DNA of 64,000 nucleotides from Adiantum capillus-veneris (GCA_014529385.2 CM043968.1:30165013-30229012), one strand, 5' to 3'. Shown: positions 22,386-35,072, numbered from the stretch's first letter. The notes: a model not told the origin generated them from the letters alone. Program-made: numbers and translations.

Positions 22386-22659
22386 ACTACCACATGAGTT
22401 CAAATGAATGGATCTTTTAATTGCCAAAGTTTTAAGATTTTAATAGGATTATATTAACAAAAGGGATTTTTTAATTGATTTTACAGTAAGATTTTTAAGG
22501 AAAAGGGGTTATTTTACTACCTTAAGCATGTAAGTAAAGGGTTTTTTTTAATACCCTTTGAACGCACTTTATATGAATAGTTTCTTAAAGGTGCACTCCC
22601 AAGTACACACCATCAAACCACATGGTAAAAGCTTCCAATAAATGAGACTCTTCTCTAGC
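22386..22659. other. AT-rich filler inside the second Ty3/gypsy
   Basis: Contains a block (about 22,475-22,555; GGGATTTTTTAATTGA then GGGGTTATTTTACTACCT) that resembles the sequence just left of the chromovirus (4,775-4,860). No coding. Confidence 0.4.
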
Positions 22660-23048
22660 TTCATTAGGGAAATTTTAAATTCTCAAATGAGCCCTATAAG
22701 GACTTTGACTTTCTCCCTCATTGAGATCTATCCATTGATACATAGCATGCCATCAGATTCCTTATATTCTAGATTCCATTTTTTTATGTGACAACTCCAT
22801 CTTATAAATGGAATCTCTCTCCACAATTCAACTTCAGTGGGGAGGCCATAACTTCTATAAATCAACTCCAAATTTGTCGGAGTTTGGGGATTTAAAACCT
22901 ACTTTCTAAGATCTCTCCAATGATATGTTGGTTGATAGGGTTTTAACAAAGCGTTTATGTACTTGACCGGGTTGCCCACTTTGGATAAGAGAGGCAAAGT
23001 CAAACCTCCTTATAGGGCCTCTTTGAGAGTCCAAATTTTCCCTAATGC
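22660..23048. mobile_element. Foldback/MITE-like element with about 55-bp inverted ends
   Basis: CATTAGGGAAATTTT and GCCCTATAAGGACTTTGACTT (about 22,662-22,712) reappear in reverse complement at about 22,993-23,047 (AAAGTCAAACCTCCTTATAGG, AAATTTTCCCTAATG). The arms match at roughly 80-85 per cent by eye and enclose about 280 bp with no ORF. It lies exactly where the first RNase H of the gypsy element stops being readable. I could not define a target duplication. Confidence 0.6.
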
Positions 23049-23049
23049 A

Positions 23050-23880
23050 TCTCGTACCACCCTTGGATAGATCAACAAATCAACAACTTTGCTGACCAGA
23101 CTTTCTGCTAAGTGAAACCGACTCGTATGGTCGATCTTAAATTCAAACTTGAATTCATGTAGCTCTATTACCCATTTCATTATCCGCTTCTAGTACACTA
23201 CAACTTCAGGCAATAAATTGTTAGCCATCAACACATAAAACTTATGCTCAATGAGATAGACTTTGAACTTCCTGCAGGCAAAAACTAAGGCCATGACACA
23301 CTACTTTGCTTCAATGTAGGTTCCCTCTTCAGGACTTATTACCCTACTTTCAAAGTAAATATGCTTACAGCTCCTTCCCACCTTCTGTAGTAATACTGCT
23401 CCTATAGCCACCATACCTACTGTCATGGTAGCATAAAAATCATCTTCTTGATTGTGAGGGCACATCGTCAACAGTTTTCCTTCACCTTGTCAAAAGCTTC
23501 TTGAGCTTCTTTGTCCCATTCAAACCCGTGAACCTAATGTGCCCTCTTTTGAAGGGGGTATACATATTGCGATAGCATCTAGAAAAACCTTGATAACTAC
23601 TTCAACCAATGTCGCTTGAGCATTTCAAGAAGGCTCCATCAATACTAGAGCCTTAACCTTCTCTGGATTTGCCTCAATTCCATTCTGTGACACCACATGT
23701 CCCGATTATGATGTTTGAGGTTGTGCTAACTTGCACTTCTTGGGGCTCAATTGACCTTTTTCTTTATCAAGCCTATGGAAACATAGCTGCACCTTTGAGA
23801 AATGATCCACACTTGACCCATAGCAGCCAATGTCATCCATGAAAACCCTCATAAACCTACCCAAATAGGGACCAAATACC
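23050..23880 (-). pseudogene. Reverse transcriptase (C-terminal half) and first RNase H of the second Ty3/gypsy
   Basis: RT reads FGPYLGRFMRVFMDDIGCYG with catalytic F-M-D-D near 23,845, then SKVQLCFHRLDKEKGQLSPK and SGHVVSQNGIEANPEKVKAL, and in other frames EWDKEAQEAFDKVKE. RNase H reads EEGTYIEA, ALVFACRKFKVYLIEHKFYV, MANNLLPEV and KWVIELHEFKFEFKIDHTSR. Frameshifts are frequent. The fingers and palm N-terminal to FMDD are missing or unreadable. Confidence 0.75.
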
Positions 23881-23884
23881 TTGT

Positions 23885-24217
23885 TTATCCAATCCTAAAA
23901 AGTAACACATTCAACTTGTCTATCGCTTTACAACCTATTTCCCTCATTGCAGTTTCCATCATGAGACAAAAAAGTTCTCCACCATCTATATAGGCTTGAA
24001 CATGCATCCTTTTTTCAATGATAGAGGCCACCAAAGGAAGAATGTCAGCTACTCTATCCACCTTGAGTGCCATGTTTTGCATTCCATGCACATTGCCCTT
24101 AGCTTTTGGTAGCCTTGTGCTCACACTTGTAGACCACTTCCTTCTTAGTTTAGAGTTCAAACCCAAAAATTGATCAAAATCTATTTTAGCCTTTTGGTTT
24201 TGCACATCACTTACCAA
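23885..24217 (-). pseudogene. Protease of the second Ty3/gypsy
   Basis: The open frame has KVDRVADILPLVASI, then VQAYIDGGELFCLMMETAMR. The I-D-G-G stands where the protease active site I-D-S/T-G is expected, so the catalytic triplet is altered. It lies between gag and RT, as in other gypsy elements. Confidence 0.6.
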
Positions 24218-25700
24218 ATTATATTTGGGCTAGCTGCACCCCAGCTGGAAATCTGCTTTTTTGATCTTACGATGGCTCCTTTGCTTGCTAGTTTTTGGCT
24301 GCTCTCTACCCTCATACACTTTCTCTTTGCTTTTGCAAGATCTAGTTTCTTGCTCGGTTTCCATTTCCCTTTTAGCTCTTGCCATTTTATTGGCCAAAAC
24401 TTTGATATCCTGTTTATCCACTCCAATGTGGCCAAAACTTTGATATCCTGCTTATCCACTCCAATGATGTTCACCCTAGGGACTTCACCACCATCCGATG
24501 GAGCTGGTTGCACTGGATTTTTGACCACCTTCTCTCTCGTGTCATTCAATTGTGCATGGCCTCTTCCTCTACCAAACAAGGGATAGATACCACCTCTTTC
24601 TCTTGGCGGATGAGGGCAATTTGGTGCATAATGTCCTTCCTCACCAAAATTATACCACATGCCAGGCAACAACCTAGCCTTGCCCCTTGCTCCTTTTGGC
24701 TGACCTCTATCCATTACACTTAGCTGTAATTCCTACATTTGCTAAGACAAATTTTGTACAGTTTGCCCAGGGTGTCCACTAGAAAATGTGTATGATAGAA
24801 CCTGCAAACAAAATAAGGGATTTATAATTAGGTACATTGACAAAAGAATGTACTTACATAAAGGGTTTTTTAATTGAGAAAGTGAAATTTTTCATACATA
24901 AGGGTTAGGATTTTTAACAAAAATGCATACATAAGAGATACATATGATACTTGAAAATATACGGATAAGGGATTATTTAAATAGCTCTTGTTCGCACGTG
25001 CTATATGCAATTTTTACATAGTGGACTCCCCGGTATAGTTTGCACCCAATTTTGTGGCACAATTGCTACACCTCGGTTCCCATGGTTCTCCTCATAAGCA
25101 GCATCCATGGGACCCTGTGGTTGAGTAGGAACCACCGCTTCATAGCCTGACACTCTCTGCTCAATCTTTTTCTTGATTTTCCTGCACTTTGCCTTTAGAA
25201 TTTAAATGGCACCATTATAGTTCTTTGGGATTTTAAAATCTACCTTTTCCCTCACTTTAGGATGTAGGCATGCAATGAATTTATCTAGCTTAAAGTAGTT
25301 CCCATTAGCCAGGCGCATGGATGCCACTAATTTTTCCCAACAGGCTTCAAACAATCCAAAAACAAACCAAAATCCTCACCTACATCTTGTTTGAGTGCCT
25401 TCAATGTGGCATCCATTTTGAGTGGGGATGCTTCTTTACAAAAATCATGTAAGAATCGCTCCTATAGAGCCAGCCAAGCAAGCTGCGGCTCACATTTCAA
25501 TGATTCGTACCACACTTTTGCTTTGCCGTGCATCACCAACAAAAAAAGTATCCATCTTGCTGTCCTCATTTGGCATCCACAATGACAACATATAAAGCTC
25601 AAAATCTACAATCCACTCATCTAGGATCTCTTCACTTGTGAAAAATTGGACCATAGTTTTGAGACACCATCTTTGCCAATGCAAAAATGTGTTTTTCTTC
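24211..25700 (-). pseudogene. gag of the second Ty3/gypsy
   Basis: Right to left: EEILDEWIVDFELYMLSLWM (25,600s), KLVASMRLANGNYFKLDKFI and KVREKVDFKIPKNYNGAI (about 25,200-25,340) of the capsid-like domain. An AT-rich interruption follows (about 24,800-25,015), then PGMWYNFGEEGHYAPNC near 24,630, a CCHC knuckle whose first two cysteines are replaced. A 38-bp tandem duplication (GGCCAAAACTTTGATATCCT at 24,392 and 24,430) shifts the frame downstream of the knuckle. Confidence 0.65.
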
Positions 25701-25749
25701 ACTGAATCAGGAGCAATCAGCGTGCTCCTTTTGTGGGGGCACCAGAAGA

Positions 25750-26950
25750 TGGAAAGAGGGAACGGGGTACACACCAGAACACACAAAGGAGCAGGGTAAA
25801 CACAACACCCGAATTCACTATGATTCACCCTCAAAATCCACACATTTTCACATGCACACACTTCTTCTCTACAACCCAGGGTAAACACAACACCCGAATT
25901 CACTATGATTCACCCTCAAAATCCACACATTTTCACATGCACACACTTCTTTTGCTGCACCAACACACATCCACATGCTTCATGGGAAGCTCAAGCACAT
26001 TTTTGCACCTACATAACCTCTATTCCACACCACAAGCACTTACAATCCTCTCTCTCTCTCTCTCACTTTGCATACACAAAATTCGGTTTGGGGTTGCACT
26101 CAACCGCATTGCAACTGACAACACAAGCAAAGCACACGAGTAGAAGAAGGGAAGGGGAGCGGGGAATCAATTGAGAAGGGAGAAAAGGGCAAGCTTTTTT
26201 CTTGTAAAATCTTACAAGGGTTCCATGGTTTACACAGAGAAAAACTCCTCTCACTTGCTCTCAAAAAACTATCTGGCAAAAAAGCCCTTTACAATGCTTT
26301 GAAAAACCCTCTTAGGGAGGCTTCATTTTCAAAGAAAGGAACAAAAACTGGTTTCCTCTTGCCCGTTTCACTCAAGGGCTCCTCTTTCTTGAAAGGGGGT
26401 TGATTTATCCACTTGGGGTACCCTTTTAGCACATTACCAACCTATCAGCACTTCACTCACTCTCACACACTTTAGAGCTCTTTATTTGAGCCCATTTTTG
26501 TTGTCACGGCACCGTGACAACCCATTTAGTGCACACTTCCCTTAAATAAAAGTTTTGGGCACCGATTGGGTCCGCAGGAGCTCCCCCATTTTGGACTACC
26601 ATGTCATCATCCACTACCCACGAGCGGTGCCGCCCAAAGGGTCCATTTGACAAGTCCTCAATTTTGTCTAATCCCATAAAGTGCATATGACATTCCAGAA
26701 CTTGGTCTAGGCCCAAAATATCTCGACAGATATGCTTCCCAACATGGAGAAGTTGTCCCTAACTAGCCCCCATTGAATATTCAAATGGCCATAGATTTTT
26801 CTCTCAAGATTTGACTGACAATCCAAGAAGACCGGAATGCTTTGCAGTTCAAGCTCTTCAATCCTATCTGCTGACGTCGGCTCAACCCTTCATGGATGGT
26901 TGGTCAATTTCTTAGCAGGGATTACAATTTTTTGCATGAATGTGGGTGTT
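25750..26950 (-). repeat. LTR-like repeat, copy 1
   Basis: In plus orientation it starts TGGAAAGAGGGAACGG. About 460 bp of it (to about 26,215) is repeated at 26,951 onward: AGGGTAAACACAACA, ATTCACCCTCAAAATCCACA, GGGGTTGCACTCAACCGC. An 85-bp unit (starting at 25,793 and 25,878) is duplicated in tandem. To its left, on the minus strand, stands TGGTGCCCCCACAAAAGG (25,722-25,739), which could be a primer-binding site for the second gypsy element. It also holds a 22-bp hairpin (GTTGTCACGG CA CCGTGACAAC) at 26,500-26,521. The right border is a guess. Confidence 0.45.
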
Positions 26951-27780
<830 letters not shown>

Positions 27781-27795
27781 GCTACATGTCAGTAA

Positions 27796-28344
27796 ATGCC
27801 AAGAATGGGTACATGTAGAGTTTGGATTCAGAAACTAGTTTTGGAATCAAAACCAAAACAAACATGGATTCAAAAAACAATGTTGGCTAAACAATCTTTC
27901 AACACAAAGTACGATAAACTCCCCAATGACAGAGGCAACAAAGCTTTAAATTACCAACGGAAGCACTTCAATCAACCAATTAACACTACAGGTGGACTGC
28001 AAGACTACAAATGGATTCCAAAAGACAACATCTACAAGCAAAACAAACCAAATAATGTCACATGGGAATGGAGATCAAAACCACCAATACACAAACCATG
28101 TCGCAGTCTCCAAAACAAAAACTTAAGTGGATGCCTAAAGTCCCACCTACTCAAAGAGTGGAGAGCGCGCCCATACAAAAACAACCAAACAGGCCAACCA
28201 TTTTGGAACGGGCAGCTCATTTTCAACTATTATTGTTTGGATGATGTAAAAAGCAAGAAACCTTGGCAACAAAATCCATTGAACAATTGGTTCAAAACCC
28301 ATATCTTGCAGAACATGGTGTTTCCCATTGCATCTCTTCTCTAA
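27796..28344 (+). CDS. Unidentified ORF, 182 codons, Lys/Asn/Gln/Trp-rich
   Basis: ATG to TAA with no stop for 182 codons. The protein is polar and repeats a W-x-Q/P-K pattern: VWIQKL, TWIQKT, YKWIPKD, and KWMPKV in the +1 frame at about 28,120. Short W-V/I-P-K repeats are known from the linkers of some plant retroelement gag proteins, so a gag remnant is possible. There is no zinc knuckle, signal peptide or membrane segment. The overlapping ORF in the next frame (28,062-28,244) may mean a frameshift. I would not call this a functional gene. Confidence 0.3.
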   Translation: MPRMGTCRVWIQKLVLESKPKQTWIQKTMLAKQSFNTKYDKLPNDRGNKALNYQRKHFNQPINTTGGLQDYKWIPKDNIYKQNKPNNVTWEWRSKPPIHKPCRSLQNKNLSGCLKSHLLKEWRARPYKNNQTGQPFWNGQLIFNYYCLDDVKSKKPWQQNPLNNWFKTHILQNMVFPIASLL

Positions 28345-28449
28345 GCATGATAGGGCCACATTACACGGCCATGCATAGATACGTTGTTGTCGTCCATGCA
28401 CACCACACAAACCTTCATCGGGGACCACTCAAAATGGGAAGGGGGGAGT

Positions 28450-30800
28450 AGCAACAGTGGCTATAGTAGCCAATGCAGCCCATTTTAAGATAACAGGCTA
28501 CAAGAAGACGATAAGAGATTGTATAAAGTGTATTTGATGCTTCAAATATTTGGTTTTTGACAGTTTTTAGCAGAACTTTACTCTAATTTGGCAAAGTATT
28601 GAGCCATATTGACAGATTTTATTTCAAAATATTTGTTTTTTGACAGTTTTTAGCAAAACTTTACTCTAATTTGGCAAAGTATTGAACCATCTTGACAAAT
28701 TTTGATGAGCCAAATATCTAGAGAGAAAGTGTGTTCATATGAGTATGAGCAATATTTTGGCTGATTTTTTGGTCAAATAATAATAATTTTTGTTGCTTTT
28801 TAACCGAATAATGATCAAAAACTAATAAATAGAGCCAAGAAATTTGGAATCAAGTTCTAAAAGCAAACACCAAATCTACAAAGAAAGAGCTTCGAGCATG
28901 ATGAATATAGAGCGATTTGACACAAATCAAGTTTTGAGCTAACTTCAAACCGACCAGAATTGCAAAATCAAGGGCAAATGACGACCAGAAGTCCAAACAA
29001 CAAGCCATTTGAGTTGCAAGTAGTATATCAAGAAAAATGTGGCCAAATGAGGTAAGCATGCAAATTGCACTCTAGAGGCATATAGGCAAAATGGGCAAAA
29101 TTGGCTTCATTTATAACTTGCACTTTGACAAAGAGCTATTGTGACCTAGAGTTCTTGCTCCATTTCTACCTACTACAGCCACCTCGTGACTCCAAACCAC
29201 ACCAAGTTCACATGTATGATTCTCCTCAGTGCATACCCCAACTTGTATGGTCAAAATTGAAAACAAACTACCAAAATAACTGCATCAATCAAATCAAAAC
29301 CAAGAATTTCACAAACTAGCAGATGACCTTGGGGGGGCTAACCAAAGCCAAATTCAAAAATAAGTGAATCAAAGTGATCCTCTCATTGGACAAAATCAAA
29401 CCAGGCAATCACACTCTCGAAATTGGGTGGAACATGGATCGGGATCCATGACCCCCACTACCAGCTGCAAGAAAAAAACTGAGTAAAACATGCTAGAGAA
29501 GTTGTTGACCCACTACTGCAATCACAAGAAAAAATATTTCACAACATGGATTGTGATCCATGACCCCCAACATGGCCAAACAGAATATTGTCAGCACCGA
29601 TAATTTATAAATGCCTTAGGGAATGCTGCAATCATAATGCAATCATCAAAAACCAAGAGAAATGGTATTTTTAGTCTGTAGATGGTCATTTTTACCCAAG
29701 GATGGGAAAATTTGACCCAAATTCAATAGAAAGTGCATGAAAACCTCAAGGAAGACACCTAGAAGTAAACTTGCAAATCTTGTTCAAAAAGGTGTCTGAA
29801 CATGCCTCGCCATCCATGACCCCTGGAGCAGATTGGCCAGAATCTTAGTACAAAATTTTTGCAATGATATTAATTGTGAACTGTGTCAAAGTTTGATTTT
29901 TTTCTCATCTCAAAGGACTCTATGTGTCAATATGAGAAAACTTGGAGTGTAGAGTATAGAATTTGTGAGTCTGAACAAGTTGAAATACTAAAGGAGGATT
30001 TGGTTACTAGTTTAACCAAATAAATGCTAAAAAATACTTAATAATGGACTTCAACTTTCCAGAGAGCCCAAAGTGACCAAACAAGCTCCAAATCAAATAC
30101 AACTCATCATGCAGGTGGAGTTGGGGTACATCTTCAACTTCAAATTGTCAACAAAGCCAATTGTCAGGCAAATTGATGACAATCAGGGATCTAAAGTGCC
30201 ATCCAAAAAATATTTATGGAAAATTCGACCAAATTAAACATAACTTGGAAAACTCGAGAAATAAGAGATAAACTTGTCCAAGTTTGAAAAGAACTTCACT
30301 AGTGTGCTAGGACAAACTATAGGAACAAGTGCCCAAAGTTTCATCCTAGAATGTTGCCCAACATGGATCGCGATCCATGACCCCCTGAAGGTTGACCAAG
30401 CACAAACCACATCGCATGATCCCGAGAATCAAGGATAACTTAACCCTAGAGTTTCAAGTCATTTGGATTTCAAGACCCTTGCCAAAATGCCAAAAATTCC
30501 AAGCCTGAGAAAAATCCAAAATTTGGCATAAAATTCCATCTAGTGATCCAAATCCAAAAAGAAGTGAACCATAGCATCCCCAACTCATGCTCAATCATAT
30601 ATTATCACTAGAACTTCAAATTTTTGTTGAACATGGATCGCAATCCATGACCCGCTGGGCCAGATTTTACATGTACATAATGCAACCAACCACAAGGCTA
30701 CATGAAAGGCTATCCAAGCTAAGTATCTAGAGATTACTTGGGTGCATGTGCATCACATACTCTTAATTTTCTACCAAAAGACATTGGTAAAATGTTTTGC
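28450..30800. other. Non-coding stretch with an 83-bp tandem duplication and five dispersed palindromes
   Basis: AT-rich without credible genes. AAATATTTGGTTTTTGACAG at 28,544 is repeated at 28,627, each followed by the same about 60 bases. From 29,430 to 30,650 an 18-mer related to CATGGATCGCGATCCATG followed by ACCCCC occurs five times (see findings). Confidence 0.5.
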
Positions 30801-31885
30801 ATGAAGCAAACTCTATTGGATGCAAGCCATGTGGTAAAATTTATCAAAGAGCATCAGTTTTTGTATGCTCTTTTTTGAACAAAGTTGCCCAATAAAACTC
30901 TATAGATATTTTGTGTGACAAGGTTTCCTAAGGCTCATTCTATGTTCTTTACAACAAGTGAAGCGTGTATTGATAGAAACTATAGCCGATAGACAATGGG
31001 ATGCATGGCTCAACAACAAGTATCCCATCTATCACGATGTAGTTGCAGGATGTGCACAGCTTGTCAACTCTCCACTTTTTTGGCAGAATGTAGGGAGGAT
31101 TGTGACTTTGACTTAGTCATTTGTAGATCTTTTGTGAATTGTCAACAAAGACTCTTTTTTCTTTGGAAAAATTTATTGGTATATGTCACAGGCCCTACGC
31201 AAGGTAAGAGAGCACATTGGCTTTGGTGCAAAGGACAAATCTGATGATAATCACAGCAGGCGGCAAGCGATGGGTGCAGTTTCATATGTCGCTGCATGGT
31301 GTGGCATTTGTATTGGATCCTAAATTCCAAATGCATCAACAATCTTCCAACAAAGAAGTCATGACTGACTTCAAGTGTGCTTCCAACTCTTGGGATAGGA
31401 GGATGGGAAAGCATCTTTTTATCAGCAAGTTGATTATGCTAATAGAACTAGTATGTTTCAAGATCCATTGCATATAGGTGCCATTGCCAAGAAATGTGCA
31501 CCTCTATGGTGGAAAGTGTATGGCGGAGACAAGGTGGAGTTGCAACACATTGCAGTCAGGGTTTTATCAGTTGTTGCATCACGTGGAAGCTACAAGAGAA
31601 ATTTTCCGGTAGTCGACTTTATGCATACAAAAGAAAAACCGACTTAATCCTAAACGGGCTGCTGATTTGGTGTATGTTTTCTATAATATGAAACTTATCC
31701 ATAAGCCTCAAAACATTGCAACAAGAGCAGCACTAAAGCACTATGTTGTCTTCCAAACCCATGAATCTATCGCTAGAGAAGTTGACGATGATGATGATAG
31801 GGAATGGGAGATAGCTTTAGAATGCTTCGATATGGATGAACTAGACGATATGGTTGGTGTGTTTGAGACCGACGATGATTTGTGA
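30800..31885 (+). pseudogene. hAT-family transposase fossil (C-terminal half)
   Basis: Reads KQTLLDASHVVKFIKEHQFL, then in shifted frames VTRFPKAHSMFFTT, IETIADRQWDAWLNNKYPIY, VNSPLFWQNVGRIV, the central region of plant hAT transposases of the DUF659 type. Then come PLHIGAIAKKCAPLWWKVYG, VELQHIAVRVLSVVASRGSY and FMHTKEKP, the C-terminal hAT dimerisation domain (WW..YG..ELQ.IA.RVLS..S S..E). A frameshift near 31,640 leads into LNPKRAADLVYVFYNMKLI and an acidic tail ending at 31,885. At least five frame changes or stops; the N-terminal zinc finger and terminal repeats were not found. Confidence 0.75.
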
Positions 31886-31963
31886 TCGCCATTCCTTTAT
31901 GACTTTTGCTTATTTTCGTAAAAGTGTATGATGGAATACAATGCTGTTCTACTTGATGTTCAT

Positions 31964-31968
<5 letters not shown>

Positions 31969-32007
<39 letters not shown>
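31969..32007. repeat. (TC)n microsatellite
   Basis: About 39 bases of TC, 85 bp after the hAT fossil. Confidence 0.95.
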
Positions 32008-32011
<4 letters not shown>

Positions 32012-32143
32012 CTAAGAAAAAGTTTTGCAACAATAAGTTTTTCAATTACAGTTTGATATAACACAATGTCTTTCTAAGAAAACAAAAAAGAGGAGGTGAT
32101 TCTGGCAAAATGTAGTTTTGAGATTACAAAAAAATTGATATAG

Positions 32144-32730
32144 CTCACAACACAACCACTTGAGCGGACAACTTAACAATCTCACATCATGCAGGCCAAC
32201 TATCACATGTATCTACATCCAAGATAACACCAAGTCATCTAGTGATGATGAACAATGGTGTATCTACAGATTACAAAGCACAAGGGTAATCGGTGCATCA
32301 CACTAGAATGAAGAGGGCATGGAGTATGTATCTCTCCACTCCCACATTGATGATCATTCACCCTCATGTTTCCATCTAGTACTAATGATAATGTGACCTA
32401 ATCTAGTCCCTGATGAAGTGTGTGGAACTCACAGCACAACCACAAGTGGAGAGCTTAACAATCTTAGATATAGACCAACCATTGCATGTATCTACATCCA
32501 AGGCAACATGAAGTCATCTAGTGATGAAAAATGGTGTATCTACGGATGAAAAATCACAAGGATAACGGGTGCATCACACTAGGATGAAGACGGCATGGCG
32601 TATGCATCTCTCCACTCTATGTTGATAAGCATCAATCCTCCTATTTCATGGAGTATGCATCTCTCCACTCTATGTTGACAAGCGTCAACCCTCCTATTTC
32701 ATGTAGTACTAATGATAATGTGACATAATC
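32144..32730. repeat. Tandem duplication, period about 284 bp
   Basis: CTCACAACACAACCAC (32,144) and CTCACAGCACAACCAC (32,428) begin two diverged units sharing ATGTATCTACATCCAAG, AAGTCATCTAGTGATGA and CATCACACTAG. In the second unit a 53-bp piece (G-C/A-GTATGCATCTCTCCACTC, 32,597 and 32,650) is duplicated again. Confidence 0.8.
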
Positions 32731-33562
32731 CAAAATTGTGAACCCTCTAGGACACTTTGAAATGAGAGGTGTAGCATCATGCATACCCCACTCCACGAGT
32801 CGCCCACTAAGTTCTAACTCATCTCTGTGGCGAGGGATAAATTATTGCACCCCACAAGTGAGAATCTAGGTTTCCTTAGCCTCGTGGGCCATGTGGTTGC
32901 ACACCATAGGACGAGGAATTCTACTCACTTCTAGAGTGAGCCATATAGCTGCACACCACGAAGTGGCCTATGGTCTGCAAGCCAATTTTGTGGTGAGAGA
33001 GAGACTACTACACCACACGAGTCTAGCACAACACACAAAAATAGGTTAGTACTCATTAGACTTAACCAAGAAATTATACATAAATACTGCTCCTACTATT
33101 GGTGGTCACTACGAAGCTGAAACTACTTGAGGCTGCAATGTTTTCGATCAAAATCAACGATGGGTTTTCTATAGGTAAGGTTCTCAATCCAAAAAAAAAA
33201 TTGATTGAAGTTTTATCTATTCGGATATCATTTGAAATTACGATGTATAATGTCATTTTGTACGTGTAATTTTCGTGATACTAGCGTATAAATGCACCCA
33301 ATGAATTGCCAATAAAAAATCTATTGCTATGTTATCAAAAGAATAAAATCAAGGCCTATGCAACACTGCAAAGCACAACCGATGTTGTCATAGCAGTAGA
33401 TAAAGCATGATAGGACCATACGTACGATTCTTTGTTTAGATCGACGATAGTTATGGCTACTATGTGGAACACCGTTTGATGTTTTGAGAAATTGACTTAG
33501 GCCAACTTAGGCCAACCAAAAATAAATAGATAAAATAGTCTATTGAATAATTTCAAGTGGCT
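32731..33562. other. Non-coding, nothing recognised
   Basis: No credible ORF or repeat. Contains several short CACAC and GTGAG runs only. Confidence 0.35.
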
Positions 33563-33565
33563 TTA

Positions 33566-33847
33566 GGGTATGGTCACGACGCTTAGTTATCAATTATAGA
33601 TAGCAATGTCAACTACGCTTAGACACAGCATTAAATAAATAACATACCCAGTGCATGGTCACACAAGGCTTAGTTATACATTCAACCTCCCAACTATGCC
33701 TTGAACTTCAAAATTATGCCAAAATTGGCATACCTACAAAGGGTAGGCATAGTTATTCATTAAATGCTCTTTTTTGCATGTGAACAAGAAATGTGGCTTA
33801 GTTATCAGTTCACATAACTAAAAACTAAGCCTCGCGTGACCACCACC
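33566..33847. mobile_element. Tourist-like MITE (PIF/Harbinger type)
   Basis: 282 bp. The ends are inverted repeats of about 30 bp: GGGTATGGTCACGACGCTTAG on the left and, in reverse complement of the right end, GGTGGTGGTCACGCGAGGCTT. It is flanked by TTA on both sides (33,563-33,565 and 33,848-33,850), the 3-bp TWA target duplication of PIF/Harbinger elements. A direct copy of the end (GCATGGTCACACAAGGCTTA) lies inside near 33,654, and GGCTTAGTTAT recurs as a subterminal motif. No ORF. Confidence 0.7.
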
Positions 33848-33850
33848 TTA

Positions 33851-34240
33851 GTAAATCTACAACAAGCAAATTAAGGCACTCAATGTAGCTACATCCATCC
33901 CTCGTGCGAAATTTCAAAATAAGTTCTCCTTTGTTTCTGTGAGATTGTCCACTTTAAGTCTCCCACACAATGTACATCTCGAGTTGTTGGCACAGCATCA
34001 GGTGAGCCCTCCAGTAGTCTCTATGGTTGAGCCCTCAAGTACTCCCACTCGGTGGAGTTCTGTCCCAATTTGCCACTTTTTTGTACTTCAAGAAGTGGTT
34101 TTCCCACTTGTCATGACTTTGAAGCACGGTACAGTTAAACCCCTTCTCTTGCACCTAGTTCAAAACATGACACCACCTTTCATCCTTGCTTAGAATTTTG
34201 TTTTTATCCTCTCATGTTCTTATTTCAACATCCAAGCCAT
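33851..34240. other. Non-coding, weak ORF only
   Basis: A short plus-strand ORF (33,939-34,193) has no recognisable motif and an unusual Leu/Val/Pro composition; I do not support it as a gene. Confidence 0.3.
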
Positions 34241-34549
34241 GTCACTTTGCATCGGCAAGAATTCTTGTCTCAGATAGTTGGAGCCTTCTTTGCCGCCATT
34301 TTTGCTCGATGTGCTCTTTTTGAAGCTTGCTCCCTTTGCATTTTTGACCACCTTCACCAAGCTCAGTAGGAGCTTCCGTGTTGGCAGATGCATTGTTGGC
34401 AAGTTTTGGTGGTAGACTTCCTATGGGAGCAATGCCTGGTGAGTCTACTGTCACATTCTGTCTTGAGCTTATGGGAAGCCTCACATCAGCCGGTGTAGAC
34501 CCTGTCAAATTGGGTATTGGAGGGATGATTTGGCTGGTGGGATTCTTGG

Positions 34550-35072
<523 letters not shown>

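Larger units (their letters stand above)
18206..25700 (-). mobile_element. Second Ty3/gypsy retrotransposon (dual RNase H, Tat-like), nested and degenerate
   Basis: The minus strand carries, from right to left, gag (25,700-24,211), protease (24,217-23,885), reverse transcriptase and a first RNase H (23,880-23,050), then two insertions, a second and different RNase H (19,863-19,462) and integrase (19,243-18,206). A second RNase H between pol RNase H and integrase is the hallmark of the Tat/Ogre branch. The interruptions are a foldback element (about 22,660-23,048), AT-rich filler and a gag-only copia element (19,913-22,385). Stops and frameshifts are everywhere. LTR borders are not certain; a candidate 5' LTR starts at 25,750. 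Confidence 0.75.
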
